Assembly: GCF_025264685.1 (NCBI RefSeq)
Contig: NZ_CP073721.1
Coordinates: 1,727,001 to 1,791,000, forward strand
Direction: 5' to 3'
From: Dactylosporangium roseum
Lineage (GTDB): Bacteria; Actinomycetota; Actinomycetes; Mycobacteriales; Micromonosporaceae
Length of the DNA: 64,000 bases
How positions within the stretch are numbered: position 1 is the first letter of the stretch; each line of letters opens with the position of its first letter. Both the position numbers and the translations under genes were made by a program. This document shows, piece after piece, positions 37,218-45,751 of this stretch. The notes below the pieces were generated by a model. That model was not told the origin of the DNA, made no database searches, and saw only the letters and a list, made by a program, of their open reading frames with translations.

Positions 37218-37883
37218 GTGCGTGTGCTGGTGATCGAAGACGAGCAGAGCCTTGCCGACGCGATCGTTCGCGGGCTGCGCAGGCAGGGAATGGCCGTCGA
37301 CGTCGCCTACGACGGCACCGCGGGGCACGAGATGGCCATGGTGACGCGATACGACGTGGTCGTCCTCGACCGGGACCTGCCCGGCACCCACGGCGACGAG
37401 ATCTGCGCCGACCTGGTCGCCTCCGGCGCGCTCACCCGGGTCATCATGCTCACCGCGAGCGGCAGCGTGGCCGACCGGGTCGAGGGCCTCCAGATCGGCG
37501 CCGACGACTACCTGCCCAAGCCGTTCGACTTCAGCGAGCTCGTCGCCCGGGTGCAGGCGCTCGGCCGCCGGGCCACGCCCGCCGCGCCGCCGGTGCTCAC
37601 CATCGGCGATCTCGTGCTCGACCAGGCCAAGCGGGTCGCCACCCGCGGTGGCCAGCCGCTCGACCTCACCCGCAAGGAGTTCGGGCTGCTGGAGGAGCTG
37701 CTCAAGGCGCGCGGCGCGGTCGTGTCCAGCGAGGAGCTGCTGGAGCGGGTCTGGGACGCCAACGCCGACCCGTTCACCACGACGGTACGGGTGACGATGA
37801 TGACGCTGCGCAAGAAGCTGGGTGACCCGGCGCTCATCGAGACCGTCGTCGGCGCCGGATACCGCACCAGGGAACCACAATGA
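37218..37883 (+). CDS. OmpR/PhoB-family response regulator
   Basis: A 221-residue regulator. The receiver domain has the acidic pocket (VIEDE), the phosphorylated Asp in YDVVVLDRDLPG, and the conserved Lys in LPKPFDFSELVARV. A winged-helix DNA-binding domain follows (LTRKEFGLLEELLKARGAVV; ETVVGAGYRT). GTG 37218 follows GGGGGGAA. The stop overlaps the ATG of the kinase gene, so the pair is one two-component system. Targets unknown; position next to propeller and M23 genes suggests envelope control, by context only. Confidence 0.94.
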   Translation: MRVLVIEDEQSLADAIVRGLRRQGMAVDVAYDGTAGHEMAMVTRYDVVVLDRDLPGTHGDEICADLVASGALTRVIMLTASGSVADRVEGLQIGADDYLPKPFDFSELVARVQALGRRATPAAPPVLTIGDLVLDQAKRVATRGGQPLDLTRKEFGLLEELLKARGAVVSSEELLERVWDANADPFTTTVRVTMMTLRKKLGDPALIETVVGAGYRTREPQ

Positions 37884-39100
37884 CGATCTACGACGCGCGC
37901 CGCGCGGCCTTCTTCCGGCCCACTCTGCGGCTGCGGCTCACCCTCCTCAACGGCATCCTGCTGGTGGGCGCCGGCCTGGTGCTGGTCGTTCTGGCGTACA
38001 TCCTGGTGGACGGTGCCATGAAGCCGGCCGACCAGTTGCAACCCGGCACCCGGGTGGTGCTGGAGAACGGCACCGAGGTCGACGCTCGGCAGTGGCAGAC
38101 CGAGCTGGTCGACGCCGCCGAGTGGGAGCTGCTGACCCGGGGCAGCCTGGCGCTGCTGCTCATCGGCGCGGTCGGGGTGGCCGGCGCCTACGTGGTCGCC
38201 GGGCGGGCCCTGCGGCCCCTGCAGAAGGTGACCACGACCGCGCAGCGGCTGTCCGGGGAGACCCTCGACGCGCGGATCAACTACGACGGGGCCGACGACG
38301 AGGTCTCCGAGCTGGCCAAGACGTTCGACGCGATGCTCGACCGAATAGCCGAGGCGTTCGAGACCCAGAAACGGTTCGTCGCGAACGCCTCACACGAGCT
38401 TCGCACGCCGCTCGCCGTCATGCGCACCGAGGTCGACGTCACGCTCGACGACCCGGAGGCCGACGTCGATGAGTACCGGCGGATGGCGACCGTGGTGCGC
38501 GACGCGTCGATGCGGGCCAACGCGCTGGTCGAGTCGCTGCTGCTGCTCGCGCGGACCGAGGCGCAGGCGGGCCGGCGGCTCGGCCGCAAGGTCGGCACCG
38601 ACCTGGCGACCGGCGTGGCGGTGGCGATGTCCGCGATGGGCAAGGAGATCAAGCGGCTCAACCTGGACGTGCGCACCGATCTCGCGCCGGCCAACGTCGT
38701 CGGCGACCCGGGCCTGCTGGACCGCCTCGCCGGCAACCTCATCGAGAACGCGGTCCGCTACAACCACCTCGGCGGCCGGGTGTGGGTGCGCACCGGCACC
38801 GACGAGACCCTGGCGTGGCTGGTGGTCGGCAACACCGGGTTCGAGGTCGACGCGGCCGACGTCCCGGTGCTGTTCGAGCCCTTCCGCCGTGGCGGGCGGG
38901 AGCGCACCGGCGCGCGTGGATCGGGCCTCGGCCTGTCGATCGTTCGGGCGGTCTGCGACGCGCACGGCGGCGGCGTCAGCGCGGTCGCGCTGGAGGGCGG
39001 CGGCCTGGAGGTGACGGTGAGCCTGCCGGCGGCGGCGGTCACGCCGTTGCTCTCCGGAACGGCAACGGTGCCGATCGCGACCGAGCGCCCAGCCGCCTGA
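37880..39100 (+). CDS. Two-component sensor histidine kinase
   Basis: A 406-residue kinase with two membrane helices (about 22-45 and 90-112) bracketing a small external sensor loop of about 45 residues, a HAMP domain (GRALRPLQKVTTTAQRLSGE), the H-box FVANASHELRTPLAVMRTE with the phosphorylated His, N-box LIENAVRYNHLGG and GSGLGLSIVRAVCDAHGG (G2). Coupled to the regulator by an ATGA overlap. The small sensor loop suggests detection of membrane or envelope state rather than a bound ligand, which is inference. Confidence 0.94.
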   Translation: MTIYDARRAAFFRPTLRLRLTLLNGILLVGAGLVLVVLAYILVDGAMKPADQLQPGTRVVLENGTEVDARQWQTELVDAAEWELLTRGSLALLLIGAVGVAGAYVVAGRALRPLQKVTTTAQRLSGETLDARINYDGADDEVSELAKTFDAMLDRIAEAFETQKRFVANASHELRTPLAVMRTEVDVTLDDPEADVDEYRRMATVVRDASMRANALVESLLLLARTEAQAGRRLGRKVGTDLATGVAVAMSAMGKEIKRLNLDVRTDLAPANVVGDPGLLDRLAGNLIENAVRYNHLGGRVWVRTGTDETLAWLVVGNTGFEVDAADVPVLFEPFRRGGRERTGARGSGLGLSIVRAVCDAHGGGVSAVALEGGGLEVTVSLPAAAVTPLLSGTATVPIATERPAA

Positions 39101-39124
39101 GCAACCCCTCTCCACCCCACCCTC

Positions 39125-39213
39125 TTTCTGCGTCGATCTTGCAGTTATGGTGCCGCGACACTCCCCGAATGCCCGGTTTGTCAGGCACCACAACTGCAAG
39201 ATCGACGCAGAAA
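39125..39213. repeat. Family A hairpin repeat, copy 2
   Basis: The longest-armed copy: 30-base arms 39125-39154 and 39184-39213 differ at one position. The core GATCTTGCAGTTATGGTGCC and loop GCGACACTCCCC match copy 1; the outer TTTCTGCGTC is unique to this copy yet still paired. It lies 25 bp after the histidine kinase stop. Confidence 0.88.
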
Positions 39214-39303
39214 AGCGGGGGTGATCGCGGGCACAACTGCTCAAGGCTGGGGTGGGGGGCCGATCTTCTGCCTATAGGTGGGGATCAGGGGGAGGAGCCA
39301 CGG

Positions 39304-39558
39304 ATGCGGCTGCGCGGTTGGCTCGTCGTGGGGCGTCAGCGCGGCGCTTCTGCTGGGCATCGGCGCCGTCGGCATCTCCGTGAACCGTTCCGCGCTCCGG
39401 GCCGCCGAGACCGTCCACCGGGCCGACACGCTGGCGCTGACCACCAACAACGGCGGCCTCGCGGAGCAGTTGCTGCTGGTGTCCGCGAAGGAGCTCAGCG
39501 ACTTCGCGATCGGACACCCGCTGTCGCTGACGCGCGGGCTCCGGATCAGCCGATCGGG
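39304..39558 (+). pseudogene. Frameshifted and truncated gene for a membrane protein N-terminus
   Basis: An excellent ribosome-binding site (GGGGGAGGAG, six bases upstream) precedes ATG 39304, which encodes MRLRGWLVVG. Then the frame breaks: one extra C near 39331-39334 shifts it, and the +1 frame continues sensibly as VSAALLLGIGAVGISVN, a membrane helix, then RSALRAAETVHRADTLALTT and LLVSAKELSDFA. After about 80 residues it ends at the 3' end of the opposing M23 gene. It looks like the signal/anchor and start of the sensor domain of a lost membrane receptor or kinase; family uncertain. Confidence 0.65.
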
Positions 39559-40643
39559 GCGCCGTGGGTGCGCATGAACGGCAGCGGGTCGATGGCGTTG
39601 TGCGGGCCGGTCGGCGGCGCGTTGACGTGCACCTCGTAGTGCAGGTGCGGCGCCGAGGAGTTGCCCGAGCTGCCGACGTAGCCGATGATCTGGCCCGCCG
39701 CCACCTTCTGGCCCGGCTCCACCACCGCGCGGCGCACCATGTGGCAGTACAGCGTCGACATGCCGCCCGGGTGCTGGAGCTTCACGTACCAGCCGCAGCC
39801 CCGGACCGAGGCGCTGCCGGGCCGGTCGCAGCTCTGGCCGGCCTCGATGTTGCACACCACCTCGACCACCGTCCCCGCCGACGCGGCGCGGATCGGGGTG
39901 CCGGTGAACGCCATGATGTCGACGCCGATGTGGTTGGGGTTGCGTGCGGTCCGGAAGCCCGGCCGGGCCGAGAACCCGGGCAGCGGGCTGACCCACTGCT
40001 CGCCCGGCGCGGCGGTGACCGGAGCGGCCGGCGGTGCCGCGGCCGGGCACGCCGGTGGCGTGGCGCCGCGCCGCACGTACGCGTCGGAAACGTAGGTCCC
40101 GGAGGGCAGCCGGTTCCACATCGGCGTGGTGCGGACCAGGCCGGCGATGTTCTCCCCGCGCACCTGGCACACCAGCGTCAGCGGCGTGCCGTCGGGCAGC
40201 GCCGAGATCAGCCGTGCACCGTGCGCGGGGCCGGTGCGGGCCTTCAGCGGGATCGAGCCGCTCGCCACGGTGCCCGTGGTGGTACCGGCCGCGGCACCGG
40301 CAGCCGGTGCCGCGGCCGCGGGTGCCGTGTCGCACGGCGGTGGCGCCTGCTGAGGGCGGCCGATCCACGCGTCGGAGACGTACGAACCGTCGCTCAGCCG
40401 GTCCCACCGGTCGGTGACGCGGACGCTGCCCTGGTTGATGAGCTGGCCGCGCACCTGGCAGACGATGGTCACCGGCGAGCCGTGCGGCAGCGTGCGCAGC
40501 GGTGCGGTCCAGACCGCGGCGCCGGCGCGGACGTTGAGCGGTCGCTTCGGTGAGACGACGGTCGCCGCCTGGGCCGCCTGCGCCTCGACGGCCGGCAGCA
40601 ACGCGCCGACGAGCACAGCGGCCAGCAGAACGATTTTGCGCAT
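39546..40643 (-). CDS. Secreted SH3-like/M23 peptidase (peptidoglycan endopeptidase)
   Basis: A 365-residue exported protein. Signal peptide RKIVLLAAVLVGALLPAVEA is followed by two SH3-like repeats (about 30-100 and 120-200), each with the pair LxxxCQVRGxxI and DRWDRLSDGSYVSDAWIGR or PMWNRLPSGTYVSDAYVRR. The C-terminal M23 domain has Zn ligands in NHIGVDIMA (HxxxD) and APHLHYEVHV (HLH). These enzymes cut peptide cross-links in peptidoglycan. ATG 40643 follows GGGGGTG. The Ala/Pro linkers are low complexity. Its 3' end meets the frameshifted relic above. Confidence 0.92.
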   Translation of the reverse strand: MRKIVLLAAVLVGALLPAVEAQAAQAATVVSPKRPLNVRAGAAVWTAPLRTLPHGSPVTIVCQVRGQLINQGSVRVTDRWDRLSDGSYVSDAWIGRPQQAPPPCDTAPAAAAPAAGAAAGTTTGTVASGSIPLKARTGPAHGARLISALPDGTPLTLVCQVRGENIAGLVRTTPMWNRLPSGTYVSDAYVRRGATPPACPAAAPPAAPVTAAPGEQWVSPLPGFSARPGFRTARNPNHIGVDIMAFTGTPIRAASAGTVVEVVCNIEAGQSCDRPGSASVRGCGWYVKLQHPGGMSTLYCHMVRRAVVEPGQKVAAGQIIGYVGSSGNSSAPHLHYEVHVNAPPTGPHNAIDPLPFMRTHGAPIG

Positions 40644-40696
40644 GGTGCACCCCCGTGGCCGGAACGAGCCGTGCGGCCGGGGGGACCGCGCGCGAA

Positions 40697-40723
40697 CCCC
40701 GCCAACGCTAAGCGCCGGCGGGG
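40697..40723. terminator. GC hairpin between fadB-like and M23 genes
   Basis: CCCCGCC (40697-40703) pairs with GGCGGGG (40717-40723) across 13 bases. It lies 43 bp past the stop of the fadB-like gene and in the M23 leader, so it may end the fad transcript or fold in the M23 5' UTR. No T-run. Confidence 0.4.
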
Positions 40724-40765
40724 TCCGATGCGGGTGGTTCGGTCGATATTCCCTCGTATGAGGGG

Positions 40766-42835
40766 TTACGGGGTGTTCGCCACTCCCGGGGGCAGGAACC
40801 GGGATCCGGTCACCTTCTCCGAGACGCCCTCCCGGTCCAGGTACGGCGTCACACCGCCCAGGTGGAACGGCCAGCCGGCGCCCAGGATCATGCACAGGTC
40901 GATGTCGCGCGCGTCGGCGACGACGCCCTCGTCGAGCATGAGCCGGATCTCCTGCGCCAGGGCTTCGGTGGCCCGCTCCCGCAGTTCCTCCGCGGTGGAC
41001 GGCCGGTCGCCGACCTCCAGCAGGGCGAGCACCTCCGGGTCGGGGTTGCCGTCGGCGTCGGTGAAGCCGCGCTTGCCCGCGCCGACCACCTTCGCCAGGT
41101 TGGGCGACACGCCGAAGCGGGCGGGGAACGCGTGGTGCAGCGTCTCGGCGACGTGGTGCGCGACGGCCGGGCCGACCATGGTGAGCAGCGCCATCGGCCG
41201 CATCGGCAGGCCGAGCGGGTCGAGCGCCGAGTCGGCGACGTCGATCGGGGTGCCCTCGTCGACGGACGACGTCACCACGCCGAGGAAGCGGGTCAGCAGG
41301 CGGTTGACGACGAACGCCGGCGCGTCCTTCACGAGCACCGCGGACTTCTTCAGCGCCTTGCCGACGGCGAACGCGGTGGCCAGGGTCGCGTCGTCGGTCC
41401 GCGCCGCCCGGACGATCTCCAGCAACGGCATCATGGCGACCGGGTTGAAGAAGTGCAGCCCGACCACGCGCTCCGGGTGAGCCAGGTCGGCCGCCTGCTC
41501 GGTGACCGACAGCGACGAGGTGTTGGTCGCCAGGACGCAGTCGTCGCGGACGATCTTCTCGATCTCGGCCCAGACCTGCTTCTTGACCTTCAGGTCCTCG
41601 AACACGGCCTCCAGCACGAGGTCGGCGTCGGCGAACGCGGCCTTGTCGACCGAGCCGCTGACGAGCCCCCGGTACTTCGCCGCCTTGCCCGGGTCGAGCC
41701 GCCGCTTCGACACCAGCTTGTCGATCTCGGCCTGGACGTAGCCGACACCCTTGTCGACGCGCTCCTGGTCGAGGTCGGTCAGCACGACCGGTACCTCCAG
41801 GCGGCGCACGAACAGCAGCGCGAGCTGGGAGGCCATGAGGCCGGCGCCGACGATGCCGACCTTGTTGACGTCGCGCGCCAGGCCCTTGTCCGGGGCGCCG
41901 GCCGGCCGCTTCGCGCGCCGCTGCACCAGGTCGAAGGCGTAGAGGCTGGCCCGCGCCTGGTCGCCCATGACGAGGTCGGCGAGGGCCTCGTCCTCGGCGG
42001 CGGTGCCGTCCTCGAACGACGCCTCCTTGGCCAGCGCCAGCAGCTCCAGGGCACGGTTCGCGCTGTTGACCGCGCCGTGCAGCCGCTCGTCGAGCTGTTG
42101 CCTGGCGAAGAACAGCACGCCGTCCCACATCTCCCGGTCGATCTCCGGCCGGGTCACGGTGACCGTGCCGTCGACGACGCCCTCGGCCCACTCCAGCGAG
42201 CGTTCGAGGTAGTCCGCCGGCTCGAAGATCGCGTCGGCGATGCCCAGCTCGTGCGCCTGCGCCGGCTTGAGCTGCTGCTGGGTGAGCGGGTTCTGCAGGA
42301 TGACCTGCGCGGCCGCGGCGATGCCGATGAGGTTGGGCAGCAGTTGCGTGCCGCCCCAGCCGGGCACCAGGCCGATCGCGACCTCGGGCAGGGCGAGCGC
42401 CGCGGCGCCGCTGCTCACGGTGCGGTAGTGGCAGTGCAGGGCGACCTCGAGCCCGCCGCCCATCGCCGCGCCGTTGACGAACGCGAAGGTCGGCACGGTG
42501 GAGTCGCGGAGTTTCCGGAAGACGCGGTGGCCGTACCGTCCGAGCTCCAGCGCCTGCTCGCGGGAGGTCAGCAGCGGCATGCCGGTGATGTCCGCGCCGA
42601 CGCAGAAGATGTACGGCTTGCCGGTCAGCGCGATGAACTTGGGCCGCGCCGCGACGGCCTCGTCGATCGCCGCTTCCAGGCTGGCCAGGCCGCCGGGGCC
42701 GAACGAGTTCGGCTTGGTGTGGTCGAAGCCGTTGTCGAGCGTGATGAGCGCGGCCCGCTCGCGGCTCGGCAGCGTCACGAAGCGCAGCAGCGCCCTGGTC
42801 ACGACCTCGTTCGGGTTCTGGATCGCCGTGGTCAC
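40766..42835 (-). CDS. Bifunctional enoyl-CoA hydratase / 3-hydroxyacyl-CoA dehydrogenase (FadB/FadJ type)
   Basis: A 689-residue trifunctional-alpha-type protein. The N-terminal crotonase domain has AAMGGGLEVALHCHYR (oxyanion and catalytic Glu region) and LPEVAIGLVPGWGGTQ. The 3-hydroxyacyl-CoA dehydrogenase part starts at KVGIVGAGLMASQLALLF (NAD+ site, about residue 330) and has VVGLHFFNPVAMMPLLEIV and the two C-terminal dimer domains. It runs two steps of fatty-acid beta-oxidation. The GTG overlaps the thiolase stop (GTGA, 42832-42835), so the two form one translationally coupled beta-oxidation complex. Confidence 0.94.
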   Translation of the reverse strand: MTTAIQNPNEVVTRALLRFVTLPSRERAALITLDNGFDHTKPNSFGPGGLASLEAAIDEAVAARPKFIALTGKPYIFCVGADITGMPLLTSREQALELGRYGHRVFRKLRDSTVPTFAFVNGAAMGGGLEVALHCHYRTVSSGAAALALPEVAIGLVPGWGGTQLLPNLIGIAAAAQVILQNPLTQQQLKPAQAHELGIADAIFEPADYLERSLEWAEGVVDGTVTVTRPEIDREMWDGVLFFARQQLDERLHGAVNSANRALELLALAKEASFEDGTAAEDEALADLVMGDQARASLYAFDLVQRRAKRPAGAPDKGLARDVNKVGIVGAGLMASQLALLFVRRLEVPVVLTDLDQERVDKGVGYVQAEIDKLVSKRRLDPGKAAKYRGLVSGSVDKAAFADADLVLEAVFEDLKVKKQVWAEIEKIVRDDCVLATNTSSLSVTEQAADLAHPERVVGLHFFNPVAMMPLLEIVRAARTDDATLATAFAVGKALKKSAVLVKDAPAFVVNRLLTRFLGVVTSSVDEGTPIDVADSALDPLGLPMRPMALLTMVGPAVAHHVAETLHHAFPARFGVSPNLAKVVGAGKRGFTDADGNPDPEVLALLEVGDRPSTAEELRERATEALAQEIRLMLDEGVVADARDIDLCMILGAGWPFHLGGVTPYLDREGVSEKVTGSRFLPPGVANTP

Positions 42836-44025
42836 TTGTCGCCCTTCCAGTTGGGGTTCTCCCAGATCACGGATGCGCCCATGCCGATGCCGACGCACAT
42901 GGCGGTCAGGCCGTACCGCACCTCGGGGTGCTCGGCGAACTGCCGCGACAACTGCGTCATCAGCCGCACGCCCGAGGAGGCGAGCGGGTGGCCCACGGCG
43001 ATCGCGCCGCCCCAAGGATTGACCCGCGGGTCGTCGTCGGCGATGCCGAAGTGGTCGAGGAACGCGAGTACCTGCACCGCGAACGCCTCGTTGAGCTCGA
43101 ACAGGCCGACGTCCTCGATGGTGAGGCCGGCCCGGCTCAGCGCCTTCTCGGTCGCCGGGACGGGGCCGTAGCCCATGACCTCGGGCTCGACGCCGACGAA
43201 GCCGTACGACACCAGGCGCATGCCGACCGGCAGGCCCAGCTCCCGCGCGACGTCCTCGGCGGCGATGATCGCGGCGGTGGCACCGTCGTTGAGGCCGGCC
43301 GCGTTGCCCGCGGTCACCTTGCCGTGCGGGCGGAACGGCGTCTTGAGCGTGGCGAGCTTCGCCAGGCTGGTCTCGCGCGGCGCCTCGTCGACGGTCGCCA
43401 GGCCCCAGCCGGCCTCCGGGTCGCGGGTGGCGATGCTGACCAGGTCGGGCTGGAGCTTGCCGGCCTGATACGCGGCGGCGGTCTTGACCTGCGACGCATA
43501 GCCGAACCGGTCGGCCCGCTCCTTGGTGATGCCGGGCAGGCGGTCGTGCAGATTTTCCGCGGTCGAGCCCATGACCAGCGCGGACGGGTCGACCAGCTTC
43601 TCCGCCAGGATGCGCGGGTTGGGGTCGACGCCCTCACCCATCGGGTGACGGCCCATGTGCTCGACACCGCCGGCGATGGCAACGTCGTAGGCGCCGAAGG
43701 CGATGCCGCCGGCGACGGTGGTCACCGCGGTCAGGGCACCGGCGCACATGCGGTCGATGGCGTAGCCGGGGACGGTCTTGGGCAGCCCGGCCAGCAGGGC
43801 CGCGGTGCGCCCGATGGTCAGGCCCTGGTCGCCGGTCTGCGTCGTGGCGGCGATGGCGACCTCGTCGACCCGCTCGGGCGGCAACTGCGGGTTTCGCCGC
43901 AGCAGTTCCCGGATGCAGCGGATGACGAGATCGTCGGCGCGGGTGTTGGCATACATCCCACCGGCCTTGCCGAACGGGGTGCGCACGCCGTCGACGAAGA
44001 CGACGTCGCGGACGGGACGGGGCAC
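42832..44025 (-). CDS. fadA: Acetyl-CoA acyltransferase (thiolase)
   Basis: A 397-residue thiolase. The nucleophilic Cys is in DRMCAGALTAVTT, the His of the second motif in GAIAVGHPLASSGVRLM, and the second Cys in MCVGIGMGAS, with NEAFA (FELNEAFAVQ) also present. It cleaves 3-ketoacyl-CoA with CoA in the last step of beta-oxidation. GTG 44025 has AGGAGG six bases upstream. First gene of the two-gene fad operon; no regulator is adjacent. Confidence 0.95.
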   Translation of the reverse strand: MPRPVRDVVFVDGVRTPFGKAGGMYANTRADDLVIRCIRELLRRNPQLPPERVDEVAIAATTQTGDQGLTIGRTAALLAGLPKTVPGYAIDRMCAGALTAVTTVAGGIAFGAYDVAIAGGVEHMGRHPMGEGVDPNPRILAEKLVDPSALVMGSTAENLHDRLPGITKERADRFGYASQVKTAAAYQAGKLQPDLVSIATRDPEAGWGLATVDEAPRETSLAKLATLKTPFRPHGKVTAGNAAGLNDGATAAIIAAEDVARELGLPVGMRLVSYGFVGVEPEVMGYGPVPATEKALSRAGLTIEDVGLFELNEAFAVQVLAFLDHFGIADDDPRVNPWGGAIAVGHPLASSGVRLMTQLSRQFAEHPEVRYGLTAMCVGIGMGASVIWENPNWKGDK

Positions 44026-44117
44026 GGGAGTCCTCCTAGCAACGAGTTGCGCCCAATGTTACTCGCCAGTAAGTGTCGGCGGGCAGTGGACCGGACCACA
44101 TCCCCGGGACGCGAACA

Positions 44118-44166
44118 ACGGCACGCGCCCGCTCGAGAGTGTTCACTCGGAGCGGGCGCGTGCCGT
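44118..44166. terminator. Long perfect hairpin after rnd
   Basis: Seventeen-base perfect arms (44118-44134 and 44150-44166, core GGCACGCGCCCGCTC) around a 15-nt loop that has its own CGAG/CTCG stem. It follows the rnd stop by 10 bp on the minus strand and precedes the fad operon leader. Confidence 0.75.
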
Positions 44167-44175
44167 ACGGAAGGC

Positions 44176-45447
44176 TCAGGCCGGGAGGCGCAGTGCCGCG
44201 GTCAGGCCCGGCGTCACCAGCGCCACCTGCCACGGCCGTGCGCCGTAGCCGGCCAGCACCGCCGCCACCGCCTCCTCCGTCAACTCCTCCGGAGGGGACC
44301 AGGCCAGACGGCGTACCGAATCCGGGGCTATGAGGTTTTCCGGCGGCACCCGATGTGCCGTCGCCAAGCCTGTCACCACCTCGCGGCACCGGGCCAGGCG
44401 CGCCGCGGCCGCCGGGTCGCGCTCGGCCCAGCGATGCGGCGGGGGAGGGCCCTCCGACGGCGGGGTCGTGGGCAGTGCCTTGTCCGCCAGGGCACGGGCG
44501 TCGGACAGCGCGGTGAGCCAGGTCGGCGCCAGGCGGCGCACCGAGCGGCCGCCGAAGCCGGCCAGAGCCAGCAGGCTGCGCTCGTCCTTCGGATCCGCCT
44601 CGGCGGCGGCGATGATGGCGGCGTCGGCCAGGACGCGGCCGGGGGAGGCGTCGCGCCGCTGCGCGATCTCGTCCCGGGCCTGCCAGAGCGCCCGCACCCG
44701 GGCCAGGGCGCGCGCACCGCGGACCCGGTGGATGCCCGACGTGCGGCGCCACGGGTCGGCGCGGACCCGCGGCGGGTCGCCGGCCGAGGCCACCAGCGCC
44801 GCGAACTCCTGCTTGGCCCATTCGGTCTTGTCCTGCTGGTGTAGTTCCTCGGTCAGGGTGTCGCGTAGCTGGAGCAGCAGCTCGACGTCGAGTGCTGCAT
44901 ACGTCAACCAGGAGGCCGGCAGCGGTCGGGTGGACCAGTCCGCCGCCGAGTGATGCTTCTCCAGCGTGTAGCCCAGCAGCGACTCGGTCAGCGCGGCCAG
45001 GCCGACCCGCTCGAACCCGCACAACCTCGCGGCGAGTTCGGTGTCGAACAGTCGGGTGGGGCGCAGCCCAAGCTCGGTGAGACAGGGCAGGTCCTGACTG
45101 GCGGCGTGCAGGACCCACTCCGTCGGGGAGATCACCTCGTCGAGCTCGGGCAACTGGCCGAAGGGCAGCGGATCGATGAGCACGGTGCCCGCGCCGGCAC
45201 GGCGCAGTTGAACAAGGTACGCGCGATGCGTGTACCGGTAGCCGGAGGCGCGCTCGGCGTCGACGGCCACCGGGCCGGTGCCCTGGGCGAAGCGCTCGAC
45301 GGCGCGCGCCAGCTCGGCCCGGTCGACGATCGGGTCGGGTGTCCCGTCTCGGGGGGCGGTCAGCAGGACGGGCTCGGTCTTGTCGTCCGGTTTGTCCGGA
45401 CTGTCTGGCTCCTCGTCCCGACGCCGCGCGGGGGGTTCGTCGGTCAC
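44176..45447 (-). CDS. rnd: Ribonuclease D-like 3'-5' exoribonuclease with HRDC domain
   Basis: A 423-residue DEDDy nuclease: VAVDAERASGYRYTHRAYLV (DxE), WVLHAASQDLPCLTELGL (second Asp) and LTYAALDVELLLQLRD (Y...D) make up the two-metal exonuclease site. An HRDC domain (about 220-300) and a second helical domain follow. E. coli RNase D trims stable RNA 3' ends; the actinobacterial form is longer. An Asp/Pro/Glu-rich head of about 35 residues comes first. Mtb Rv2681 occupies the same place between dxs and the DUF3000 gene. Confidence 0.9.
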   Translation of the reverse strand: MTDEPPARRRDEEPDSPDKPDDKTEPVLLTAPRDGTPDPIVDRAELARAVERFAQGTGPVAVDAERASGYRYTHRAYLVQLRRAGAGTVLIDPLPFGQLPELDEVISPTEWVLHAASQDLPCLTELGLRPTRLFDTELAARLCGFERVGLAALTESLLGYTLEKHHSAADWSTRPLPASWLTYAALDVELLLQLRDTLTEELHQQDKTEWAKQEFAALVASAGDPPRVRADPWRRTSGIHRVRGARALARVRALWQARDEIAQRRDASPGRVLADAAIIAAAEADPKDERSLLALAGFGGRSVRRLAPTWLTALSDARALADKALPTTPPSEGPPPPHRWAERDPAAAARLARCREVVTGLATAHRVPPENLIAPDSVRRLAWSPPEELTEEAVAAVLAGYGARPWQVALVTPGLTAALRLPA

Positions 45448-45751
45448 GCGACCACGGTACGTTGCGCCGCAGGCGCGCCGGTGCAGCCGGTCCGGCGCGT
45501 CGGGTTGTTGGGACCTTCCCGCGACCTTGATATGGGTCAGACAGGCGCCCGCGTCAACCGGTACGGTCGCGTGCGCAGGACAACCGGTCCTGTCGGCAGG
45601 TTGCTTCTGTCCAGAGGTTGCCTCGGAGGTCGCGAGGCTTGTGCTGGCCGTCTAGGGTGAGGCCGACCGATGACGTTGCGACATGGCTGCCTGCGGGTGG
45701 GCACACGTCCGGCGAAACGGGCGGAACCGTAACAGGAAGGAAACGAGAAGC
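45448..45751. other. Divergent intergenic region rnd / S1C protease
   Basis: About 300 bp containing the promoters of two divergent genes. I see no repeat copies, no convincing promoter hexamers and no small gene with a plausible ribosome-binding site; AGGAAGGAAACGAG just before 45752 serves the protease gene. Confidence 0.45.

Noticed and set aside
40644-40765. c-di-AMP (ydaO-type) riboswitch in front of the SH3/M23 peptidase gene
   Set aside because: Such switches precede wall-hydrolase genes in actinobacteria and the leader has a GC hairpin, but the conserved junction sequences could not be recognised by eye. A covariance-model search would decide.
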